Assembly: GCF_041224545.1 (NCBI RefSeq)
Contig: NZ_JBGFGP010000176.1
Coordinates: forward strand, 62,001 to 126,000
Source: Sedimentitalea sp041224545
Lineage (GTDB): Bacteria > Pseudomonadota > Alphaproteobacteria > Rhodobacterales > Rhodobacteraceae
Length of the DNA stretch: 64,000 bases
Reading direction: 5' to 3'
The position numbers and the translations under genes were made by a program. Each line of letters starts with the position of its first letter. Position 1 is the first letter of the stretch. A model generated the notes under the pieces. It was not told where the DNA came from, searched no databases, and worked only from the letters and a program-made list of their open reading frames with translations. Below, piece after piece: positions 26,057-34,057 of this stretch.

Positions 26057-26826
26057 GCCCCTACCCTTTCCCGCGCCAGCAACGCCCTGATGCGCCGGGC
26101 GCGTATCTCGGTGCCGGTCCGATACAGCAGCAGCGCCACGAACAGCAGGACAAACCCGATGATGCAGAGAAGCAGCGGGTAGAAGAAGACGTTGCTGACC
26201 TTTTCCTCGGTATCGGCACCGGTGACGGCCGCCGCGCGCATGATCGACGCCCCCTGATGCAGGCCCTGGTTCCAGAAGTTCACGGCATAGCGCGACAGGA
26301 TCGCAAAGACCGAACCGACAAGACACAGTACCGATGTCAGGTCAGCCGCCGTATCCGGATTGTCGATGGCTTCCCACAGGGCGATATAACCGAGATAGAA
26401 CAGGAACAGGATCAGGAACGACGTCAGCCGGGGATCCCATGCCCACCACGTGCCCCACATCGGCTGGCCCCAGATCGCGCCGGTGGCCAGCGCGATCATC
26501 GTCATGACAACACCGATCGGAGCCGCCGCCCGCGCGGCCAGCGCGCTCACATGGTGCCGTCGTACCAGCCAGACGAGCGAGGTCACCATCATCATCAGCC
26601 AGACGTTGATCGCCATCAGCGCCGAGGGCACGTGCAGGTAGATGATCTTGACGGTCGAGCCTTGCCGATAGTCGTCGGGTGTAAGGAAAAATCCCCAGAT
26701 CAGTCCCACGACGAGGCAGAGGATGGCCGCGCTCCAGAAATAGGGCTGAACCCGTTCCGACGTGGTCAGGAACTTTTTCGGATTGGCGTATTCCCAGAGG
26801 GCATTGGCTTTGGTTGCGATTGACAT
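26053..26826 (-). CDS. ccmC: Heme exporter protein CcmC
   Basis: A 257-residue inner membrane protein with six helices that presents heme to CcmE for cytochrome c maturation. The tryptophan-rich heme-handling motif WWAWD is at residues 127-131. The two conserved periplasmic His ligands are His65 (IIYLHVPSA) and His190 (NQGLHQGAS). The length is slightly above the E. coli protein (245). It is linked to ccmD by an ATGA overlap. The gap of 45 bases to ccmB upstream still suggests one operon. Confidence 0.96.
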   Translation of the reverse strand: MSIATKANALWEYANPKKFLTTSERVQPYFWSAAILCLVVGLIWGFFLTPDDYRQGSTVKIIYLHVPSALMAINVWLMMMVTSLVWLVRRHHVSALAARAAAPIGVVMTMIALATGAIWGQPMWGTWWAWDPRLTSFLILFLFYLGYIALWEAIDNPDTAADLTSVLCLVGSVFAILSRYAVNFWNQGLHQGASIMRAAAVTGADTEEKVSNVFFYPLLLCIIGFVLLFVALLLYRTGTEIRARRIRALLARERVGA

Positions 26827-26871
26827 GATGCCTATCTAGTCCGAGTCGGTGCGCATCTCAATTGACAATGG

Positions 26872-27528
26872 TCAACGCAAATTGACGCGCAGCACCGCCG
26901 CGCTGGCGAAAGGGAGCAAGGCCACCGTTGCCGCAGTGATCCCCGCAAGCAGCAGCAGCGGCGTCGATGTCTCCATACCAACCGCACCGCGCCGCGCAAC
27001 CTCGGCCCCGAAAATCAGCGTGGGCACATAGAGCGGCAGCACCAGCAGCGACAGCAAAAGCCCTCCGCGCTTGAGCCCGACCGTCAGTGCCGCGCCAAAG
27101 GTTCCGATGACCGACAGTGCCGGCGTCCCCGTCAGCAACGAGATCACCAGCCACGGAAATCCGGGCAGCGGCAGGTTCAGGAGCACCCCCAAAACCGGCG
27201 CGGCCAGCACCAGCGGCAATCCGGTGGTGATCCAGTGCGCCAGCGCCTTGACCGTGACCACCGCTTCGAGCGGCAACGGCGCCGTGGCCAGCAGGTCGAG
27301 CGATCCGTCTTCCCAATCCAGCGCCAGCAGCCGGTCAAGCGACAAGAGACAAGCCAGCAGCGCGCCCAGCCACAACACGCCCGGCGCGATGGTCGCCAGC
27401 AACGAGGATTGCGGCCCGACACTGAAGGGAACGAGCACCGTGACGATCAGGAAAAACGCCAGCCCCAGCCCAAAGCCGCCCCCGGCGCGAAAGGCCAGTT
27501 TCAGGTCGCGGAGCAACAGGGCGATCAC
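26872..27528 (-). CDS. ccmB: Heme exporter protein CcmB
   Basis: A 218-residue inner membrane protein with six helices. It is the permease partner of CcmA in the CcmABCD complex, which uses ATP to release heme-bound CcmE. Typical features are the N-terminal LLRDLKLAFR, WEDGSLDLLATAPLPLEAVVTVKALAHW (about residues 72-99) and LTVGLKRGGLLLSLLVLPLYVPTLIFG (about 149-175). The length is normal (about 220). The start overlaps the ccmA stop by four bases (ATGA). Confidence 0.95.
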   Translation of the reverse strand: MIALLLRDLKLAFRAGGGFGLGLAFFLIVTVLVPFSVGPQSSLLATIAPGVLWLGALLACLLSLDRLLALDWEDGSLDLLATAPLPLEAVVTVKALAHWITTGLPLVLAAPVLGVLLNLPLPGFPWLVISLLTGTPALSVIGTFGAALTVGLKRGGLLLSLLVLPLYVPTLIFGAEVARRGAVGMETSTPLLLLAGITAATVALLPFASAAVLRVNLR

Positions 27529-28139
27529 AGGAAATCTCCGTCAAAATCATCGACTGGGCGCGGCGTCGCCTTGAACATCGCAAGATCGAGCGTCCCGGCA
27601 TCAAGCCCCAGATCAATATGCGTCGCGATCAGGGCACTGCCGCCCTGCTGCAGATGACCCCGCACGGCAGCGGCGAACATCGCGACCGCCGCCACATCCA
27701 GCGAGACGGTCGGTTCATCCAGGACCCAGACCGGTCGCCCGGTGACCAGCAGACGCGACAGGCCAAGCCGCCGCTTCTGCCCGGCCGAGAGGTTGCCCGC
27801 ATGACGCTCGGCGAGGTCGTCGAGGTCAAACGCGCGCAACGCATCCCCGATTCCACCGGCACCGAACACGCTTGCCCAGAAGGTGAGATTTTCGCGTACC
27901 GTCAGGGTCGGCTTGATCCCGTCCGAATGCCCCGCATAGGCGATGCGATCCTCCGCGCCGTCGATCTGCCCCGCCAATGGCGGCTGCAGCCCTGCAATCG
28001 TTCGCAAAAGCGTCGTCTTGCCAATTCCGTTCGGTCCGCGCAGCACCAGCGCCTGACCGGGCGCAAGCGCAAACCGCACGCCCTGCAGAACAGGTACGCC
28101 GCCGCGGGTTATGGACAGGTCCGAAACAGACAGGGTCAT
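27525..28139 (-). CDS. ccmA: Heme ABC exporter ATP-binding protein CcmA
   Basis: A 204-residue ABC ATPase with Walker A GPNGIGKT at residues 35-42, signature LSAGQKRR (about 118-125) and Walker B VWVLDEP (about 137-143). These are the hallmarks of CcmA, including the Q in the signature. With CcmB, CcmC and CcmD it frees heme-loaded CcmE for cytochrome c assembly. It is first in ccmABCDG on the minus strand; the promoter must lie in the ~37 bases before it or further upstream with the Mth938-like gene. Confidence 0.95.
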   Translation of the reverse strand: MTLSVSDLSITRGGVPVLQGVRFALAPGQALVLRGPNGIGKTTLLRTIAGLQPPLAGQIDGAEDRIAYAGHSDGIKPTLTVRENLTFWASVFGAGGIGDALRAFDLDDLAERHAGNLSAGQKRRLGLSRLLVTGRPVWVLDEPTVSLDVAAVAMFAAAVRGHLQQGGSALIATHIDLGLDAGTLDLAMFKATPRPVDDFDGDFL

Positions 28140-28176
28140 GAAGGGCGAATAACCGATTGACCGGTGGCAAAAAAGC

Positions 28177-28530
28177 CTAAACCGGCAACAATGCCAGGGC
28201 GATACGCCGCCCCTCGGCCAGCAGCACGTTGTAGGTTCGGCAGGCCGCAGGCGAATTCATCACTTCGACACCGATGCCGGCGCCTTCGAGCGCCGTGCGC
28301 AAGGCAGGCGGGAGATGGGAAATTTCAGCGCCCATGCCGACAAGCAGGACATCGATCGTGCCGGACAGGGCCAGCAGGGGCGCGGTTTCATCTAGCCCGG
28401 ACCACGCGGTCGTTCCGTCCGGCCCGGTCAGTACCGCGCCCTCATGGACCGTTCCGCCGATGCGGAAAAATCCCGGACCGTACCCATCGACCGGGATCGC
28501 GTTGTTATAGGTGATCTCGTTCAGCCGCAT
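28177..28530 (-). CDS. Mth938-like (DUF498/NDUFAF3-type) domain protein
   Basis: A 117-residue soluble protein of the Mth938-like fold. The human relative NDUFAF3 helps assemble respiratory complex I; the bacterial role is unclear. It shows the expected VDGYGPGFFRIGG near the start, VLLVGMGAEISHLPPALRTAL (about residues 62-82) and NSPAACRTYNVLLAEGRRIALALLPV at the end. ATG at 28530 is chosen; the longer frame runs into the neighbouring gene. In many alphaproteobacteria this gene lies near secDF; here a TSUP gene separates them, with one base between the two genes. Confidence 0.9.
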   Translation of the reverse strand: MRLNEITYNNAIPVDGYGPGFFRIGGTVHEGAVLTGPDGTTAWSGLDETAPLLALSGTIDVLLVGMGAEISHLPPALRTALEGAGIGVEVMNSPAACRTYNVLLAEGRRIALALLPV

Positions 28531-28531
28531 G

Positions 28532-29287
28532 TCAGTGTCCCATCCCCCAAATCGGCAGCCCCGCCACCGCCGCCGCAAAGATCAGCGCATAGGCAACGCC
28601 ACGATACAGCCTTTCATAACCCGGAATGAATAGCCTGCTGCCCAGTATGTTGCCCGCCATCGCCGGAATCGCAAGTGCCAGCCCGGTCAGCACCGGTTCG
28701 GTCGCAAGACGCCCGGCGATCAGCATCATCGTCAGAATCGCGCAATCATAGAAGAACAGGAAGAATGTGGTATTCGCGCGGATCACGCGTGTCGGGTGCG
28801 GGCTCGCCATGTAGGCAAAGATCACCGGAGGCCCCGGAATGCCCGCAATTCCTCCGAGGAACCCCGCCGCCGCGCCGGTGCCGAACACCGCACGGGGCCG
28901 CAATGCACCCGCGTAACGCCAGCCGAACATCAGCACGCAAAGCATGGTCAGGGACACGACAGACACGAAAGTGCGAAACACGCCGGGATCGAGCACGAAC
29001 AACGCCGCCAGCCCGACGGGAAGCGCGAGCACCGCGCCCAGCATCAGCCGCGTCAGGTCGGCGCGATGGGTATCGGGGGCTGCGCGCCGCAGCATCGGCA
29101 ATGGCCCGAGCACATCCATCGTCACCAGCGTGATGATCGCCGAAACCGGGTCAAGCACGATGCCCGCGATCGGCAAATAGATCAGCGCGGTGCCAAAGCC
29201 CGCAAACCCGCGCACCATGCCCGCCGTCATCGCGGCACAGGCGAGCAGCAGAAAATCGGGTGTCAGAAGCGAAGCGAGCATGTCCAT
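28532..29287 (-). CDS. TauE/SafE (TSUP) family permease
   Basis: A 251-residue inner membrane protein with about seven to eight hydrophobic helices. The first repeat starts MVRGFAGFGTALIYLPIAGIVL (about residues 24-45) and the second GTGAAAGFLGGIAGIPGPPVIFAYMA (about 136-161), the two-repeat pattern of the TSUP/TauE-SafE family. Members move sulfite, sulfoacetate or other organosulfur anions; the substrate here is not known, though sulfur compounds would fit a DMSP user (inference). It is followed one base later by the Mth938-like gene. Confidence 0.88.
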   Translation of the reverse strand: MDMLASLLTPDFLLLACAAMTAGMVRGFAGFGTALIYLPIAGIVLDPVSAIITLVTMDVLGPLPMLRRAAPDTHRADLTRLMLGAVLALPVGLAALFVLDPGVFRTFVSVVSLTMLCVLMFGWRYAGALRPRAVFGTGAAAGFLGGIAGIPGPPVIFAYMASPHPTRVIRANTTFFLFFYDCAILTMMLIAGRLATEPVLTGLALAIPAMAGNILGSRLFIPGYERLYRGVAYALIFAAAVAGLPIWGMGH

Positions 29288-29421
29288 TCGCAGAAGTCTG
29301 CACGCAACATGCCGTAATGATTAGGGCCAGATACCAATGCCCGTGGCACCAGCGTCTAGCCCGATTGTCCGGCGCGTATTCAACCACTGTTCAGCCCGAT
29401 CCCGACACAGGCGATGCACGG

Positions 29422-30390
29422 TCAGGCATCGACATTGGCAAACTGGTTGCCCGAGGTGTTGTTCGGTTTCGTCCAGTCGCGTTTGACCCCGAGATAGAGC
29501 AGCACAGCCGATGCCACGAAGATCGACGAATAGGTCCCCACGACCACGCCCCAGATCATCGCAAAGACAAAGCCCCGGATCACGTCGCCGCCCAGAATGA
29601 ACAGCGATACAAGCGCCAGAAGCGTGGTGATCGACGTCATGAATGTGCGCGAGAGGGTCTCGTTGATCGACAGGTTCAGCACCTCGGCGAGTGACTTCTT
29701 CTTGTATTTTCGAAGATTCTCCCGCACCCGGTCGAATACCACCACGGTGTCGTTCAGCGAATAGCCGACAATGGTCAGCAAGGCGGCGATGATCGCGAGG
29801 TCGAACTTGATCTGCACCTCGGAGAATATGCCGATTGTCAGGATCACGTCATGTATCAGGGCAACGACGGCCCCCAGGGCAAACTGCCATTCGAACCTCA
29901 GCCAGATATAGATCAGCACCGCACCGATCGCGAGCGCCACCGCCATGACGGCGGTCTGGATCAGTTCGCCCGACACTTTCGGGCCAACGGATTCGACCGA
30001 GACAAACCTGATATCCGGTGCGACCGACGCCAGCGCGGCTTCGACCTCTGCAATGGTTTCGGCGGTCGCCGCCTCCTGGTCGTCCTGGGCCTGAATGCGG
30101 ATCATCGCAATGTTTTCGTCATCGCCAAAGGCCGGATCGAACACCTCGCTGATCAGCACATCGCCGATGTCGAGCCCGGCCAGCGCATCACGATAGAGCC
30201 CGACATCCACGGGTTGCGCGCTTTCCGTGCGGATCGTCGTGCCGCCCCGGAAATCGATCCCGTAATTCAGCCCGCGGACCATGAACGACCCAAAGGCCAG
30301 GAGCACCAGCACCGCAGAAATACCCAGCCACAATTTCCAGCGGCTGAAGAAATCGAACGAGGTCTGCTCGGGTACAATTTTCAGGCGCAT
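29422..30390 (-). CDS. secF: Protein translocase subunit SecF
   Basis: A 322-residue inner membrane protein with six helices and a periplasmic P domain. With SecD it uses the proton gradient to pull preproteins through SecYEG. The characteristic start GLNYGIDFRGGTTI is around residues 38-51 and GYSLNDTVVVFDRVREN around 210-226. ATG at 30390 begins one base after the secD stop; a further upstream in-frame start would lie inside secD. The C-terminus has a hydrophilic tail. Length normal (about 320). Confidence 0.96.
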   Translation of the reverse strand: MRLKIVPEQTSFDFFSRWKLWLGISAVLVLLAFGSFMVRGLNYGIDFRGGTTIRTESAQPVDVGLYRDALAGLDIGDVLISEVFDPAFGDDENIAMIRIQAQDDQEAATAETIAEVEAALASVAPDIRFVSVESVGPKVSGELIQTAVMAVALAIGAVLIYIWLRFEWQFALGAVVALIHDVILTIGIFSEVQIKFDLAIIAALLTIVGYSLNDTVVVFDRVRENLRKYKKKSLAEVLNLSINETLSRTFMTSITTLLALVSLFILGGDVIRGFVFAMIWGVVVGTYSSIFVASAVLLYLGVKRDWTKPNNTSGNQFANVDA

Positions 30391-30391
30391 G

Positions 30392-32053
30392 TCAAACCTC
30401 GATGGTCTTGGGGCGACGTCGGTCATACCACGTCACGATGATGAGCCGCGTGACATAGATCGCGGTGAACACCGATGTCAGGATGCCCAGCCCCAGGGTG
30501 ATGGCGAACCCGCGCACCGGCCCCGACCCCATCGCGAACAGGATCACGGCCGTGATGAACGTGGTGATGTTGGCGTCCAGAATCGCGCTCAGCGCCTTTT
30601 CATAACCCAGTTCGATGGCACGGGCAGGCCCGCGCGATGTCTTGAGCTCTTCGCGGATACGTTCGAAAACCAGAACATTCGCGTCCACCGCCATACCAAC
30701 GGTCAGAACGATCCCCGCAATCCCCGGCAGGGTCAGCGTGGCACCGATCAGCGACAGCAGCCCGAAGATCAGGCCGATGTTCAGGATCAGGGCGATGTTG
30801 GCGAACATACCAAACAATCCATAGCTCAGCCACATGAAGATCAGTACGGCGGCAAAGGCGACGATCGTGGCCACCTTGCCCGCGTCGATACTGTCCTGCC
30901 CGAGCTCGGGACCGATGGTCCGCTCTTCGAGAAATTCGAGTTCCGCCGGCAAGGCCCCCGCGCGCAGAAGCACCGCGAGGTTGGTGCTTTCCTCGACCGT
31001 GAAATTGCCGGTGATGATCCCCGAACCGCCCGGAATATGGCTCTGGATCACCGGCGCGCTGATCACCTCGTCATCAAGCACGATGGCAAAGGGGCTGCCG
31101 ATGTTTTCCAGCGTATAGTCGCCGAACTTGCGCGCGCCCGAGGTGTTGAACCGGAAATTCACCGCGGGCCGGCCATTCTGGTCAAAGGCGGGCTGCGCAT
31201 CGACCAGTTCCTCACCGGTGACGACCGGCGCGGCCTCGAGCGTATAGAACACGCCCGGTTCATCCAGCGACGGAACAATGACATTGCCGACGCCGGGATT
31301 GGCATTGGCGTCGCTGCCACGTCCGATCACCGGCTGAAACGTCAGCTGCGCGGTGGTCCCGATGATGTCCTTGAGCTCCGATGCGCTGCCGATGCCCGGC
31401 ACCTGGATCAGGATACGGTCCGATCCCTGACGCTGGATCGTCGGCTCCCGGGTACCGACCTCGTCGATCCGGCGGCGGATGATCTCGAGCGACTGGCGCA
31501 CGGTGCGATCGTCACTGGCGAGCTTTTCCGCCTCCGACAGGGTCACGATCAGAACGTCGCCCTCGCCGCGCACTTCGATATCGTTGGCTCCGACACCTGT
31601 CAGCGTCTGGATCGGACGGGCCAGTTCACGCACCACCTCGAGCGCACGGGGCATGCCCTCGGGCTGGCTGATCTTGACCCGAATCTCCTGCGGATCGGAG
31701 GGTTGCAGACGGATTGTGCCGATTGTCGTGCGTTCCGGCCGCAAGGTGTCGCGGATTTCCGGCCACATGGCCTGCATCCGGCTTTCATAAACATCCTCGA
31801 CCTTGACCTCGGCCAGCAGATGCGCCCCGCCCCGCAGGTCGAGCCCCAGATTGACCAGCGCGCTCGGCATCCAGCCGGGCCACAGCGCGGCCTGATCCTC
31901 CAGCGCCTGTGTCTGGCCCTGCACGTCCATCGCCGCCAGCGCGTCGTTATGCGTCTCGACCCGCGTGTAGAACGCGTTGGGCAGCGCCAGCCACAGACCG
32001 GCCGCGCAGACCGCCCAGATCAGCACCTTCTTCCACAATTCGAATTGCAGCAT
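30392..32053 (-). CDS. secD: Protein translocase subunit SecD
   Basis: A 553-residue inner membrane protein: one N-terminal helix, the large periplasmic P1 domain beginning GLDLRGGAHLLAEV (about residues 69-82), and the C-terminal five-helix bundle. The latter carries GMAVDANVLVFERIREE (about 473-489), which matches the proton-path region of SecD. With SecF it drives late stages of export. It is transcribed between yajC and secF on the minus strand. Confidence 0.97.
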   Translation of the reverse strand: MLQFELWKKVLIWAVCAAGLWLALPNAFYTRVETHNDALAAMDVQGQTQALEDQAALWPGWMPSALVNLGLDLRGGAHLLAEVKVEDVYESRMQAMWPEIRDTLRPERTTIGTIRLQPSDPQEIRVKISQPEGMPRALEVVRELARPIQTLTGVGANDIEVRGEGDVLIVTLSEAEKLASDDRTVRQSLEIIRRRIDEVGTREPTIQRQGSDRILIQVPGIGSASELKDIIGTTAQLTFQPVIGRGSDANANPGVGNVIVPSLDEPGVFYTLEAAPVVTGEELVDAQPAFDQNGRPAVNFRFNTSGARKFGDYTLENIGSPFAIVLDDEVISAPVIQSHIPGGSGIITGNFTVEESTNLAVLLRAGALPAELEFLEERTIGPELGQDSIDAGKVATIVAFAAVLIFMWLSYGLFGMFANIALILNIGLIFGLLSLIGATLTLPGIAGIVLTVGMAVDANVLVFERIREELKTSRGPARAIELGYEKALSAILDANITTFITAVILFAMGSGPVRGFAITLGLGILTSVFTAIYVTRLIIVTWYDRRRPKTIEV

Positions 32054-32086
32054 GACCCTGCCTTTTCCGAGGGGTGAAACGCGAAC

Positions 32087-32371
32087 CTAGTTCGCGGGCT
32101 CGGTCTTGCTTATGACATTGGCGATGGTCGACTTGACGACACGCACCTTGACGTTCTCGGCCAGCTCGACCTCGACCTCGTTGTCGTCCTTGACCTTGAC
32201 CACCTTGCCGATCAGCCCGCCCTGGGTGATGATCTGGTCGCCCCGGCGGACGGCCTCGACCATGGCCTGATGCTGTTTGACCTTTTTCTGCTGCGGACGG
32301 ATCAGCAGGAAATACATGATCGCAAAGATCAGAATGAGCGGGAGAAACTGGGCGAGTGCGCCACCATCCAT
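32087..32371 (-). CDS. yajC: Preprotein translocase subunit YajC
   Basis: A 94-residue single-span protein. The membrane helix is FLPLILIFAIMYFLLIRPQQKKVKQHQ (about residues 9-35) and a small beta domain follows (GDQIITQGGLIGKVVKVKDD). YajC is associated with SecDF at the SecYEG channel. ATG at 32371 is preferred, with AAAGGAAC before it; a much longer upstream frame is low-quality. It is first in yajC-secD-secF. Confidence 0.96.
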   Translation of the reverse strand: MDGGALAQFLPLILIFAIMYFLLIRPQQKKVKQHQAMVEAVRRGDQIITQGGLIGKVVKVKDDNEVEVELAENVKVRVVKSTIANVISKTEPAN

Positions 32372-32553
32372 GAGATGTTCCTTTGATTGAAGGGCGGACC
32401 CCGGCCCGCGATGTCGGCGGAACCTATGCGCAGCGGCTGGGCATTGCAAGGTAGGAAGCAAGCCGAATTTCATACGATGGATCTTTGGTAACAAGCGGGC
32501 TTGGCAGGGATGCGGCAGGGCGGCATGGTGACGTTGCACAATCAGGAGGTGAA

Positions 32554-33234
32554 ATGGAGAAGACGACGCTGAACATCAGCCCGGACCTGTTCTGGGGGCT
32601 AATCGTCTTGGTCGGCATTCTTGTACTGACCGTCCTCGTCAACTGGCTAATGACCATCGAAGCCGATTCAGTCCGAAACGACAGGATCACGGTGAGAGAA
32701 GCGTTGGGAATGCCACGGCTGAACCTGACGCTATTCTTGTTCGCATCGGGCTTTTGGACAGTGATCGTCCTGTCGCTGACGGCCGGGCTGCTTTGGGTGA
32801 TCTGGCAGGTGATCCTATCGGCGACACCGCAAGACCGAGGCGAAATCTCGGATTGGCGATTTCTGTTGGCGCAGATCGTCGCACTGACCGGGGTTCTGGG
32901 TGCGGCGATTGCGCTGCCCTTCACGCTGATGCGAATTGATTTCACACGCCGACAAACGAAGGCGGCGGAACAAGGTTTGATCACCGATCGGATCAGCAAA
33001 TCTATCGACCAACTGGGGCACGAAAACACCGCGGTGCGCATGGGTGCGATTCATTCTCTTGAGAGAATAATGATCGATTCAGATGTTGACCATGTTATGG
33101 TAATGAGAACGTTGAATGCTTATCTCAAGTACAGACAAGCAGACAAGTCCGAGGAGTATGACGGAGACGTGCCGGAGTTGGATATTGATATACAAGCTGC
33201 TTTGGACGTTATACTGCGCTGGAGGTCGGAGTGA
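32554..33234 (+). CDS. Membrane protein, N-terminal half of a split pentapeptide-repeat protein
   Basis: A 226-residue protein with two strong hydrophobic segments (about residues 14-34 and 56-85) and possibly a third near 109-127. A region that in pentapeptide-repeat proteins precedes the repeats follows: DRISKSIDQLGHENTAVRMGAIHSLERIMIDSD (about 148-180) and DIDIQAALDVILRW (about 209-222). The repeats themselves are in the next frame, which starts with GTG four bases before this stop. In relatives the two parts form one chain, so this is probably a split by a -1 frame change or a coupled two-gene form. AGGAGGTGAA lies before the ATG. Base composition is lower in GC than its neighbours, which suggests acquisition. 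Confidence 0.7.
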   Translation: MEKTTLNISPDLFWGLIVLVGILVLTVLVNWLMTIEADSVRNDRITVREALGMPRLNLTLFLFASGFWTVIVLSLTAGLLWVIWQVILSATPQDRGEISDWRFLLAQIVALTGVLGAAIALPFTLMRIDFTRRQTKAAEQGLITDRISKSIDQLGHENTAVRMGAIHSLERIMIDSDVDHVMVMRTLNAYLKYRQADKSEEYDGDVPELDIDIQAALDVILRWRSE

Positions 33235-33659
33235 TCAGATCGGGTGCGGAAAAAATGGCATTTACGCTGGATGTCGGTGCTGCCAGGCTTGCCCGTGCAA
33301 ATCTGGAGAATGCTGATCTGAGCCATGCAAAAGCCGATGGTGTCGATTTCCGGCTTGCCAACCTGAAATACGCCAAGATGAATTCAACGCGGCTCAAGAG
33401 GGCGAACCTCTCGGGTGCAGACCTGTCAGGAGCCGATCTGACAAATGCCGATCTCGAAGATGCCAACTTGTCAGGGTGCAGATTGTTCGATGTGGTCTTT
33501 GACGGGGCAAACCTTCGTGGTGCAAATCTGACCGAAACGGAGGGGCTAAGCACCACTGCATTGAAATCCGCCACGGGGGACCGCACAACGCGACTTCCTG
33601 CGGGCATGAAACGGCCAGCAACCTGGGATGTGCCATCGCACTTGGGGGCAGCATACTAG
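33231..33659 (+). CDS. Pentapeptide-repeat protein (C-terminal half of split gene)
   Basis: A 142-residue frame with a right-handed pentapeptide-repeat helix from about residues 20-100, made of A(D/N)Lxx units (ARANLENADLSHAKADGVDF; RANLSGADLSGADLTNADLE; GANLRGANLTETEG). It starts with GTG at 33231, overlapping the stop of the upstream frame by four bases (GTGA). It has no signal or membrane segment. Pentapeptide helices act as protein-binding scaffolds and sometimes as DNA mimics; no function can be assigned. It could be made alone, by coupling, or by frameshifting with the upstream frame. Confidence 0.75.
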   Translation: MIRSGAEKMAFTLDVGAARLARANLENADLSHAKADGVDFRLANLKYAKMNSTRLKRANLSGADLSGADLTNADLEDANLSGCRLFDVVFDGANLRGANLTETEGLSTTALKSATGDRTTRLPAGMKRPATWDVPSHLGAAY

Positions 33660-34057
33660 CCGAGAAGTCTAGAGAGTTCTGCCGGGAATGCAGTATTCTT
33701 TCTTGTTCGTTCCCATTGAGATTTAGCGCCAGCTTCCTTTTCAAGAGGTTTCTTTCGCGGCTCTGAAGCGGGCCGCCAGTCTCTCATCTTAAAATCCGGT
33801 GAACTCGAAATCCGATCTGCCGATCCGTGTGCCAAGCTGGGCATGATACTCGAAAGTGGAAAAGTTGGACGCGATCAGTGTTGGCCCAGAGGAACAGTTT
33901 CAGTCCTTGGCCACACAGAGTGCTGGCGACGTGAATGTCGCCTTACGGCGAGGTCGGACGGGGCGCTTAAACGTCAACTTTGCAAAGGGGACTCTACCGT
34001 TACCGGGATTGTTGAGGCATAACGCATCAAACGACTCGCAGGATCAAGGACAGACCC
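33660..34057. other. Intergenic region upstream of serS
   Basis: A 398-bp gap. A minus-strand 62-codon ORF (33656-33844; begins MPSLAHGSADR and has a basic middle) is the only candidate, but it resembles nothing I know and has no good ribosome site. No RNA gene or repeat is visible. The serS promoter must lie in the last part. Confidence 0.4.

Noticed and set aside
30281..32077. A ~598-codon open frame antisense to secD/secF
   Set aside because: Its low-complexity, Arg/Asp/Gln-rich content is typical of reverse-frame shadows; SecD and SecF motifs are clear on the minus strand.
33656..33844. A 62-codon minus-strand ORF after the pentapeptide gene
   Set aside because: No ribosome site, no known family and an ambiguous composition; kept only as a note in the gap entry.
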